From the NCBI GenBank assembly GCA_029204225.1, contig CM055103.1, positions 22,750,663-22,814,662 of the forward strand: a stretch of DNA of 64,000 nt, in the 5' to 3' direction. Source of the stretch: Diphasiastrum complanatum. Lineage: Eukaryota; Streptophyta; Lycopodiopsida; Lycopodiales; Lycopodiaceae. Below, in pieces: positions 23,078 to 32,171 of this stretch. The notes under the pieces are model-generated. The model saw only the letters and a list, made by a program, of their open reading frames with translations, did no database searches and was not told the DNA's origin. A program made the translations under genes and the position numbers. Positions within the stretch are counted from its first letter, which is position 1, and each line of letters opens with the position of its first letter.

Positions 23078-25612
23078 GTAAAAATTGGGCCCTTGTAAGG
23101 AATTCGACTAACTGTAGGACTCCAGCTTCATATTGCTTTGATAGGTTTTGTGAAGCATGAGTCAACATCCTCTTTTTGCTCATACTATGCACTTTAATAC
23201 TTATTGGTTTGCTGCTATCTTTCTCTTACTCTTTTCCCTTGTTAATGTTCATTGTTGCCTTCAGCATGGTTTGGCTCCAACAACATCATTGGACTATATA
23301 TATTTCCTATTTTAAGCTTTTCATGTCATCCTTGATTACCGTTGTCATCATTGCCTAAATATTATTAGGCATTACCATCATTCACCTGGATGTTTTAGGG
23401 TTTTCTATGTTAATGAACATCATATTTTGTTCCGTGAAAATACAATAATGTTGAGAGGATAGGATAGATTGGGTTTTGATTTTTAGCACTTGGTTTAGCT
23501 AGACTGAGAAGCTATGCCCAGGAATCAAATATACGTTCCACATTGGTCAGGTCCTCGAGGATCTCTCATTTTTTATTGACCATCTAGGCTTGAGCTTGTG
23601 GAACTGGAGGTGCTTGTTGGAAATTCTGACACGCATCACTTGCTTTGGAGTTGTCATTTCAGCAGCCAACACTTGTGGTGAATTATGCAGTAATACAATG
23701 GCTATAGTGCTTGTTTCTGCATTCTCCTGTGCAGTATCCCTCTTCATTGTAGATCTTGAGATATTTTCTGAGTGCAGGATAGTTAGGGGCTGCCTGCTTG
23801 GTTGGTTGATACTGAATTTCTCAAGCACCAGGCTTGGCCTATCTATGGTGCTTGATTCTTTCTATGCCCCCATCTCTTCAAGCATTTTTATCTTCTGAAG
23901 AGGAAGGAGATGACGTTGAGCTACCTTGATGACAATGTGGTATCTTACAATAAAGATGAATTCCTTGATCTCCTAGAATGTCTTCTGTTCATTATTCATC
24001 CAAGCACCCAGACAAGATTGTATTCGACAACCAGCAGTTCATAGATCATGAGCATGGGTGTACTTCTTGAGCAGGTTATAAAACAAATGGAGGATATGAA
24101 AAATGAACGGCAAACAAAATGCTTGTTTATTAAATTTATGAAAGTATAAACGGGCAACTTGGAATCAAGAATGAGCTTGCTTGAATGAGAAAACATGGAA
24201 TTAAAGAGGAGCACTACTCCAGAGAAAATTCAGGCATTAGAAGAAAAGCTAGAGAAGAAGACCAAAACTAGGTCAGATAAGGTAAGTCCGACCAACCGAT
24301 AGTTCAGCCTATTTCTGATATGATTTCAACTATTTTGACTGAGGGACGGTTAAGGAAGAGCAAATCCCTTAACATCATGGTAAGAGGGATTCCAGACACT
24401 AACGAGGTAATGAAAGAGGCAAAAGATTTTCTCGGGGGACTTTAGGGTTGAGTTATACAGGCATGCATGGCAAACAAATGACGATTCCACATTGGTCATC
24501 TTTTTGCTAATCTATGTTATAGTATTGCTATGATATCAAACTCTGCTTTCATGCTTTGAGCTAGACTGTCTAACATGATTACTTGGTAGTAATTCAGTAT
24601 CTTATGCTACCTTCCATCTACCAATTGAGTACACTATGTTTTAGCATGATTTGCTTGACAATATCATGACAGTCCATCGCTGGCCAAGAGGCCACGCCAT
24701 GTGGTTGCTTGTTATTTTCCCCTGAGACATGCTTTTTTACCGATAGCATAGGTATCTTCCCCCTTGATAGGATTTCGGAAGATATCTGCATGACCTCAAC
24801 AAAGAACTTAAAAAACACTATAATAAACACTGAAGCTGAATGTCGCTCTCTATAATTGCTAATAGACAAACCAGATATCAAGATCCTGAAACTGATCCTT
24901 TACTCATTCATGCACTCGACTCAGCAGAACCAGGGATATCATGATCCTCAAATGACTGGGCTGGACCTGTCACGAGACATGATGAGTATTTTGTACAATT
25001 AGGGGATGCACATGCTCTAGCCATTTTGAATGGTTTGTCTCAATGACCTTTATCAGGTAGTTTCACATGCCATCTTCACAGTGGAGGACACAACGCCGTG
25101 GATTATTTTTTAGGCGCCAGCTTTTATTCCGCATATCTATGACTTGGCAATATATTCTTCCACCTTATCTGACCATTGTTTGGCGTTCTTTCACATGGGA
25201 TCAATCACAAACCACTATCCACTGTCACTTGCTCCTGCCAATTGTGCTCCTGATACTCCTATAGTTCAACTTTTGCCTCCAAATACCAAAATGTCTTTCT
25301 TTCCTTATACTCTAAGTTTCTCAATATAAACCTCTCAAAACCCAAGCATCCTATATCCCCACTTCTTTTCACGTATCCATATATTTAGCTTGTACAGGCT
25401 CTGATTGATAGGATTTGTTCTTATCACAACTTTCTTCATGAAAGCTTGTAGTATTGTTAGTATTTATATTTGGATATTTTGGATCTACTTTTTAGTACTT
25501 TCTGATTTGGGTGACATCACGAATTATTTATATACGCTTCCAGAGTCTTTTATGCACAGTTAAAATGTATGTTGTAGTCTTAAATACCTAAAGGTATTCC
25601 ATAGCCATAAAT

Positions 25613-25616
<4 letters not shown>

Positions 25617-25675
<59 letters not shown>
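25617..25675. repeat. (CT)n microsatellite
   Basis: A pure CT tract of about 59 bp in intron 2, ending 4 bp before the left target duplication of the MITE. Confidence 0.97.
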
Positions 25676-25679
<4 letters not shown>

Positions 25680-25687
25680 ATCTCACT

Positions 25688-26114
25688 CATAGAACCCACG
25701 GTTCTCAGAACCGTGGGGTGAACCGTACCACGGTTCATGAACCGTGGTATGGTTCCTCTATTTAATTAAATAATTAATTAATTAATTAGTTACCAAATTC
25801 ACAGATTTCACAGATGATTTCATAGATTTCACAGGTGATACAGATTTGACAGATTTCACATGATGTACAGATGATTTGACAGATGTGAAATCATCTGAAA
25901 TCATCACTGATTTGACAGATGATACAAATGATTTCACAAATTTCACAGATTTTTTGGCCCTTTTTTTGCATATTTTTTGGGGGAAACAAAAAATTAATTA
26001 ATTAATCATCAGTACGGTTCACCACGGTTCTGGGCAAAAACTTTTAAGAACTGTATGGTTCACTGTATAGTTCTTAGAACCGTGGTGAACCGATAACGGT
26101 TCATTAATTCTATG
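25688..26114. mobile_element. hAT-like MITE, 427 bp, with 8-bp target duplication
   Basis: The element begins CATAGAACCCACGG and ends, read from the other strand, CATAGAATTAATG, giving a 7-bp perfect terminal inverted repeat. It is flanked by a perfect 8-bp direct repeat ATCTCACT (25680-25687 and 26115-26122), the length produced by hAT transposases. Both subterminal zones are packed with GAACCG/CGGTTC motifs in both orientations, then AATTAATTAATT blocks. The centre holds several diverged copies of a CACAGATTTCACAGATGATT-like unit. There is no coding capacity, so it is a non-autonomous element that would need a transposase elsewhere. Confidence 0.8.
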
Positions 26115-26574
26115 ATCTCACTATATGGCTATTTCTCATCCCAAAACCCTAAAAAAATTGTAACCCTAAAATTTTTGAAAATGCCTCTCTCTCCCTCACC
26201 CTGGATCACGCTCCTGTGCGCTCTCTTTCTCTCTCCACGCATATATATCTCTCTCTACAAAAGTTCAAGATCTTTCTCTCTCTACGAAAGTTCCATCTCT
26301 TTTCCGGAACGTTCCAGAAAACTGCCCATCGCCCTTCAGCTGCCTGTCATTGACGTTTGAGGGCACATGTGGCCCAATCAATATCTAAGCATCCTCTTTT
26401 CTCCACAACAGCCTACATTCTCTCTCTTTCACACACACACACACACAGAGAGTATTATCTTACTTGACTTAGTGAACCTTGTATATAAATCATCAAGCTA
26501 AGAATTCAAGTTAATTTTGGTTGTCCTAACATCTGCATGATTTTGCAAGTAATATCCTTATTTTGCTACTGCAG

Positions 26575-26765
26575 GTCTTGGACAGCTTGAAACCACCCAG
26601 TTGTTAGTCGACTGTTCCAAAGGAGGATGCCATGAAGTTTTCGAAGCAGCTCTAGATGCAGGGCAAAGCTTATATATCTTTTTCTCTGCAGCCCTTGTGC
26701 TCGATTTTTGTCTTAAAAAAAAGCTTCTCAAGCCCTTTTCAGCTGAAAAATCACAAAAACAGTGA
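26575..26765 (+). CDS. Predicted plastid membrane protein of unknown function, exon 3 (last)
   Basis: Enters in phase 1 after CTACTGCAG, completing a Gly codon, and ends at TGA 26763-26765. It codes the end of the protein: LGQLETTQLLVDCSKGG, then a last hydrophobic helix at about 361-382 (AGQSLYIFFSAALVLDF) and a basic, Lys-rich tail (CLKKKLLKPFSAEKSQKQ). Exon lengths 630, 376 and 191 sum to 1197 nt, an exact multiple of three. The 3' untranslated region should lie just downstream; no clear poly(A) signal was picked out. Confidence 0.83.
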
Positions 26766-27351
26766 TATGTTTCATCAGTCAAGCTTGTAGAGATGTGGAG
26801 TTCGAAGTTAAGCAAGCAAAATATATGAGTTCATAGATACTAAATGCTGTTGGCATGAGGTTTGAGTAACAGGTTAAATGAAGATTGAGTAAAATCACTG
26901 TTACAAAAAGCTTGTTTTGCTGAGCATTATAAGACACATACAACGGTATGCAAATGCTATGAGAACACTGAATACTAGGGTTTTTATGGGAGTTTAAGGT
27001 GTCGAAATTTTAACTTTGAATTATGGAATCTGCATCTTGCGGAGTTGAAAAATGATGACGCTTTCTATGACTGTTGATGATGTTTGAAAGGTATACGCTG
27101 AAACATACGACAGTTGATGCTCCTGGGCTTCTGGGAAAGATATTGACTTGAGAGCCTCCTTGCCAAGGTTAATTTGCTTTAACTTCCCCGTCTCTGTAGA
27201 GACACAACTAGCTACGCAATTTTGTCCCGATTCCAGTCAAACAACGATTTTAAAAAGCGAAGCGCATGTCGTAATTATGATTGAATTTTGTATTCAATTT
27301 ATTTGTGTTTCATATTCAATCTATGCATGTTTCATATTGTTATTTTGTAGT
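26766..27351. other. 3' flank of the plastid gene and Helitron 3' side
   Basis: No gene seen. A short perfect hairpin, GTCTCT-GT-AGAGAC, lies at about 27189-27202. The Helitron reads toward this region, so its 3' terminus (CTRR after a small hairpin) should be here, but I found no matching CTRR at the right distance and do not claim the end. Confidence 0.4.
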
Positions 27352-27590
27352 TTAGATATAGACTTTTTCTAATCTATCTGCTAATATTTGAGCTTCGTAA
27401 TGATCAAAAAATTCGCCACAAGTCTTGTCATAGATCATTCTTTTCAGTGGTCTACGAGCATGTTGTCGCATGCGTCTATCAAAATCTGTTGTTTGGCCGA
27501 TGTTAATTAATTTCCTTATTCGCGAGACTATTTTGTAGATTGCGAAGAACTGCCTCGTAGGCGTTTCGGTGGCGGTGGCGGTGTCAGATC
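27352..27590 (-). pseudogene. Helitron gene, last exon candidate (two possible frames)
   Basis: A strong acceptor, TTCTTTGCAG, precedes 27590. Joined directly to the exon ending at 27829 (phase 0), the frame gives a short tail DLTPPPPPKRLRGSSSQSTK ending at TAG 27530-27528. A second frame is open for about 80 codons to TAA at 27354-27352 and looks more protein-like (QFFAIYKIVSRIRKLINIG, RRMRQHARRPLKRMIYDK, CGEFFDHYEAQILADRLEK). The second frame needs one extra base, which a 7-nt microexon CAAAGAG inside the preceding intron (between TTCTTCTAG and GTATGG) would supply exactly. I cannot decide between the two. No domain recognised. Confidence 0.5.
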
Positions 27591-27828
27591 CTGCAAAGAA
27601 TAGTGAGAATTAATAGGGTTTTTTTAAATGATGCAAGAAGATCTATCTAGAGCAGAAAAATACCGTTAATTTGCCATACCTCTTTGCTAGAAGAAGATCA
27701 TTGTGATATCGGTTGTGGGGATTCGAGAGTTATCACCTATTATTTGTTAGTTGGAAGGTTGTATTGACATCTGTGTATAAAATGCATTGTAAACAAATTG
27801 AGTAGTTAAATCAGTAAAAGACATGAAC

Positions 27829-28013
27829 CTGATGCGTGTCAGTTGTCGTCGTAATCGATGTGTTGGTAGTTTTTTGTTCTAAGATTTTCAGAACGTTTTC
27901 AATTGTGATAGGACCGTCTGTCAGTCGAACTCCAGTGTCAGAGAGATGGCCAAGTTGTCTCCCTAAATCTGTGTTGATATCATTTAATTCTATTCGAGAC
28001 ATGGTTTTCCAAT
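27829..28013 (-). pseudogene. Helitron gene, C-terminal extension exon
   Basis: Bounded by an acceptor TTTTTTCAG (ending 28014) and a donor CAG|GTTCAT. The preceding exon ends in phase 1 and this one completes a GAT codon, then reads WKTMSRIELNDINTDLGRQ, LGHLSDTGVRLTDGPITIEN and VLKILEQKTTNTSITTTTD. There are no stops. The Thr-rich end suggests a linker. I do not recognise the domain. Phase agreement with both neighbours is the main evidence that it is an exon of the same gene. Confidence 0.55.
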
Positions 28014-28278
28014 CTGAAAAAAGCAATGTTGTAACTGAAATATAGGTTACGAATTGCATAATAACTTTTGTCAGAGTGCGCTTCGAAATGTTATATCGTT
28101 GTCTTGTTCGTCTTGATCGAATCCGGGATCAGAATAGAAAATAGTTTATAAAAGTGTTTCAAAAATCTTGCAAATTTGAAATATGTTATAAAAATAATAT
28201 GATTTTCATATGTTTAATGTAATAAAGTAAAAGGATAGAATGGAAAATAAATAAATAAAAATAGAGATGATTTGTTAC

Positions 28279-28743
28279 CTTCCATCAGATCTCCATGATG
28301 TTCATACACATAGGTTTCCCTCGCACGTGTATGTGTTGTGATATACATGCTCATAGTGTAACTATTTTGAAACCCGTCTTTGTATTGTTTCAGATCGATT
28401 CCACAAGCATTCAATAGGAACATTTGTCGCGTCGTAGGATAAATTTGCAATTCTTCAATATCTTCAGACGTCGAAGCTTGCGGTTGTTGAGTTTCTTCTT
28501 TTAGTTTTCGAAAAAGCTTGTGAAAGTTTTTACCATAAAAGTCGTTATTAGAATTAAATTACGAATCCAAATAGTTAAAAGCGTTATTTTTTTTAGGTAT
28601 TTTATTCAAGTCTAAAAAATGATTCATGGTATTCATAACAATGTATCTTTTGAGCCTCTGTAAGTTCTTGTAATGCCATATTGGATCTCTGTTTTCAAGT
28701 ACAATCGAAAAATTAGAAATGAAATCTTTTGGATATGATATTT
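28279..28743 (-). pseudogene. Helitron gene, C-terminal extension exon after the helicase
   Basis: An 80-nt intron (28823-28744, GTAATT...TTGTTCTAG) links the helicase frame to this exon in matching phase (A|AA giving Lys). It reads ISYPKDFISNFSIVLENRD, PIWHYKNLQRLKRYIVMNT and NHFLDLNKIPKKNNAFNYLD. A TAA follows at 28561-28559, and then in the same frame GKNFHKLFRKLKEETQQPQ, IYPTTRQMFLLNACGIDLKQ and HTRARETYVYEHHGDLMEG, to the donor G|GTAACA. One nonsense codon interrupts it. The helicase frame otherwise stops two codons past the donor. Not recognised as any known Helitron domain (not OTU, AP-endonuclease or obvious OB-fold). Confidence 0.55.
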
Positions 28744-28823
28744 CTAGAACAATAAATAATCAAATAATGTGTCACAAAGATTCAGATGTCATAGAATCAG
28801 ATCATATTGTCAATATTAATTAC

Positions 28824-30393
28824 TTGTTTGATTTATAATGGCTGGTGTTGGATCAAAATCTGCAGGTGTTAGTTTGCACGTGAGAAATATGTGTTCTCGT
28901 CTTGTCACTTGAGATAACATAACATAAGTTAATCCCAGACAAAAACTATTTTGAATATCAATTATTGCCGTGTTGCTGATTGTTATGCCTTGCAATTTAT
29001 TAGCGTATGCTAATGTTAAAGGGAAAGTGCATTTGTAATATATTTTAGAATCGTATCTCAATTTCCTAATAGTTGATGGCATAATTTTCATTTTTTTGTC
29101 AGATCCATCGATTGTTATCGTGATAGAATCGATTTCATTCGTTTGATTTGAATGCGCATAGTCTTGAATCGTTCCGGTCGCTCCATTAACTATTTCGTTT
29201 GTTATGTCTAGATTCGCAAGAACCATGATCTTTGCATCCTTTGCAATTTGGTCTAGTTGATGAAATGACGAGTCCTCAAGCCATGATTTTAATTCTAGAT
29301 TGTCTGATGCATTTGTTTTGACTGGTATGTTTATGATATTTTTCTCTTCGAAGAGTTTCTGTAATGCACATTTGTTATATCTTTTGACATTTTCTTTGTG
29401 TGTGCATATTATTGTCACGTTAGAGCTAATCATTTTCAAAACTTCTTCTTCTGAAATTATTTGTTGATTCAATGTATCTTTGATTTCTTCTAATGTTGGC
29501 TTTCTAAATCTTATCGTGTTTAAAAATGAAAGATATAAAGCATCTAACGCGTGTCGAATCGAATAAATTAGGTGGATCTGAATCGCCATTTTCCAATATA
29601 AAGATGTCGAGATGTGGCATATTGAACATAAACTATCAGTTCTATGTTTACATATTGCTGGCAATTGTGCATGATCGCCTACTAACAACAGGATGAAATT
29701 CTGGAAAGGCAGACGATATGGATTTGATTTTACTTGATTTATTTGGTGTATGACAAGCTGTAACATTTGAGCAGTCATCATAGACATTTCGTCGATAATA
29801 ATGATATCAGCACTAAAGATTTTTTTGTAACATACATCAGTGGGCATTAGATTTTGTATATAGAGAGCATTAACATGGATCGAAAATAAATTGTGCACTG
29901 TCAATGCACGTTTACTAAGCCTACACGCAGCTGCACCTGTTGTGGCGCATAACAAAACAGATTTGTTTGTTTTTTCGAGCGCGAATGTTAAATATTTTAT
30001 TAGATGCATTTTTCCACTTCTTGGTGTACCTGACAGTACAAAAATACCTGACTGATTTGACATCTAAATAAAAAAAGCACTTTCTTGTTCTGTTGTCAAT
30101 GAAGAATTTTCAAATGATTGAAATTTACGTGAAATACCTAACATATCTTTTGTATCAGTTCTCAATGATACCTGAGCATTATTTTCATAATCAGATATGA
30201 CTTGAAATAACGGTTCGTGCGAAAATGATTTATATTGCAATAAGATATTTACAATTTGTTGTCGTTGTTCATTTTGAAGCATTTGTTTATTCGAATAATC
30301 TTCAACGTAATGTTCAATGTCTTTTTCATTTCGAATGAAATCACGCAATATGCATTCTGTATAATAGGATCGATCACTGTTCTCGAGGCTCAA
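28824..30393 (-). pseudogene. Helitron helicase domain (PIF1-like, SF1B)
   Basis: The frame 30393-30067, one TAG (30066-30064), then 415 open codons. PIF1-type motifs appear in order: LTTEQESAF entry, Walker A GTPRSGKMHLI, Walker B IIIIDEMSMM, motif III LLLVGDHAQLPAI, late motif YANKLQGITISNTAI, and GLTYVMLSQVTRREH. This helicase unwinds DNA during rolling-circle transposition. Two key residues are wrong: the Walker A Thr/Ser after GK is Met (codon ATG), and the usual S-R-V arginine is Gln (CAA). The Gly before SGK is Arg (AGA). Each fits a single C-to-T or G-to-A change from the expected codon. The helicase is therefore very likely inactive despite its long open frame. It is not a host PIF1, because the Rep domain precedes it. 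Confidence 0.88.
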
Positions 30394-30782
30394 ATTTTGA
30401 AATTGACATTTTTCTAATAAGATATTGAAAAAAAACCTTCTGTTTGATATGCAGGGTGATAAGTTGTGAATTTGATTATTTTAGTATTTCTATACAAATA
30501 ATGTCCTAATTGATCCATATTTATTTCCTTTTGGAAATTGTTTTTTTTTTCGCGATTACAATAAATCGGCGCCAATACTCATAAAAAGTCATGTTTTCAA
30601 GTTCTTCAGGTCTATATGTGTATATATCAATTGGATGCAATAGTATTGTATTGTTATAATTTAAAAATTTGCGTCGCAAATCTGAAGAGGAGCTATCTAC
30701 GTATTGAACGGCTTCGCTTCTTTTGATAATCGGAATCTGTAAGCATGTGAAACCAATTTCTGGCAATGATATCGGTTTAATT
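30394..30782 (-). pseudogene. Helitron linker between Rep and helicase, two frameshifts
   Basis: 30766-30521 reads IGFTCLQIPIIKRSEAVQYV, SSSSDLRRKFLNYNN and IDIYTYRPEELENMTFYEYW, like the region after the Rep tyrosines in Helitron proteins. Sense then continues (DQLGHYLYRN, KIIKFTTYHPAYQTEG) to an eight-base A run at 30428-30435 (T8 on the coding strand). There the frame moves, and the reading resumes as FFFNILLEKCQFQNLSLENS, joining the helicase frame at 30393. So one indel lies near 30775 and one in the T8 tract. Confidence 0.75.
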
Positions 30783-32171
30783 TTAGATGTAACTAGATAT
30801 TAATTTTAGAATATTTTCATCAACATGAAATAATCCGATCTTTTTTGCGTCATCTATATTCAAATTCAATGGCAATGTTGGCTCTGATTTTATTGCATAT
30901 TTCAATAGGTAATATCACTAGCCAATATTTGTAATCCGTTGTAAATTCATGTGTGCTTGCTATAACAATAGCACTGTCGGATGATAAGGTACTACGTTAC
31001 GATCTTCATATCTAGGTCGGAAGTATAGCCATCGTGCAGTTCCTGTGTCTAATTCAGTCAATGTCAAATATTTTTTGAATGGAAATTCATATTTACAGGA
31101 CTTTGTTCTTTTTTTATCAGCTTTGATGGCACAAGCTGATCGACAATAATGGATTTGTTTTTGTACGACTAATTCATATATTTGTTTTCTGATTGGATCT
31201 AATAGAATTTCGTATTTTTTTGTTTCTAGATTCAGTTTCGCAGGAATGAATGCAACAATTTCATTTCCAATTTTTTTTACATCTTTTTTTCTAACCCATA
31301 GCATGGTATGGGCATGTATAGAACCTCGATTTTAAAACTCGTATCGTAACATTTATTGTTTAATTTGTCCTAAAATTGCTCTTTTTGAAAGAATGAATTC
31401 TTTTATGAATAATTCCAACTTCTTGACAAACAGCAATGAACATTCAATCGGACAATTTCTCGAATTAAAATTCCTATTATAATTTTTCACTATTTCTTCC
31501 ATTTGTCGGATTTCTGACCATTGTAATTCAGTTGTTTCATCGCTTGTCAATGTTAGAAAAAAATCTGGTAATCCCCAATATGTCACCATCGTTAATAGAT
31601 TTTTAAAATTTCGTCTATGCCATGCTAGAGTGCCTCGCATTTCGCGTGGCAAAGTGAATTTCAAAACATTTTCAAAAATTTGTTCTTCGTCTGCATTTGG
31701 ATGTTTATTAACGAATTTGATAATGTCTTTTTGCAAGACAACAGACGACACCTTTGTTGTTATCAAGATTGCTTGTCGTATTTGATACATTATAAGTAAA
31801 TATGGTGGATATAGTGTAAATGGCGAAAACAATGAAGAAACTCTCATTTTTATGTAATCGATATAACGTATTTTCTCATCGTAATAATCGTGACCAAATG
31901 GAAACAGAAATGGGAAAATTGCATTTTCTAATGTGATGAATGGTTTTTGTTCAGTCATTAACGGCAATCCAAAAACTTTTGTTCTAAACATCGATGTTTC
32001 TTTTTGTTCATGCGTTCTTGTTCTAATTCGTAAATTCAAATATGTATATATGTCATCTTTTTGGATATTTTGTCTTCTGCTGCAGGGCGTTACGTCTTGC
32101 AGTAATAGATATAGTCGTTCGAATGGATCGATTTCCATGTTTTCGAATGCATGTACTTCAGTTTTTAACAT
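30783..32171 (-). pseudogene. Helitron Rep: Helitron_like_N plus HUH/Y2 nuclease
   Basis: One continuous frame from 32171 to TAA 30785-30783. N-terminal landmarks are NAIFPFLFPFGHDYYDEK and YWGLPDFFLTLTSDETTE, diagnostic of Helitron_like_N. The HUH motif is RGSIHAHTMLWV, its histidines at 31316-31314 and 31310-31308. The two catalytic tyrosines are in YYLLKYAIKSEP (Tyr codons 30911-30909 and 30899-30897, spacing Y-x3-Y), after VPYHP and QAHMNLQRI. Internal stops are TAA 31355-31353, TAA 31334-31332 (in EF*NRG, where Gln is usual), TAG 30962-30960, TAG 30920-30918 and TGA 30917-30915. There is no frameshift across about 1.4 kb. A TAA lies just upstream of the first ATG, so the N terminus is missing or lies in an unrecognised exon. 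Confidence 0.88.

Larger units (their letters stand above)
23078..26574 (+). other. Intron 2 of the plastid-protein gene (about 3.5 kb)
   Basis: Runs from GTAAAA to CTACTGCAG. It holds the (CT)n tract and the hAT-like MITE listed separately. Elsewhere I see no gene. The frame at 23590-23898 is hydrophobic but lacks family features, and 24180-24290 is Lys/Glu-rich in translation without a supported gene. Confidence 0.75.
27352..32171 (-). mobile_element. Decayed Helitron (Rep-helicase) with introns; termini not found
   Basis: Minimum extent of a minus-strand rolling-circle (Helitron) element defined by its coding sequence: Helitron_like_N and Rep (HUH and Y2 motifs) at 32171-30783, a linker at 30766-30394, a PIF1-type helicase at 30393-28824, then three or more further exons to 27352. 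The Rep part keeps a single frame (with five stops up to the end of the Y2 region), which shows recent common ancestry with an active copy. The 5' TC end and 3' CTRR hairpin were not located. Local AT content is high compared with the flanks. Confidence 0.85.

Noticed and set aside
27189-27202. Hairpin GTCTCT-GT-AGAGAC as the Helitron 3' end
   Set aside because: No CTRR motif at the expected distance on the minus strand.
28816-30063. Host PIF1 DNA helicase gene
   Set aside because: It is preceded in frame by Helitron Rep sequence and has damaged Walker A and arginine-finger residues; it is a Helitron helicase.
30783-32171. Reassigned stop codons (TAA/TAG as Gln) in the Rep frame
   Set aside because: One TAA sits at a Gln position, but the other stops (including TGA) fall at other positions; ordinary decay explains them.
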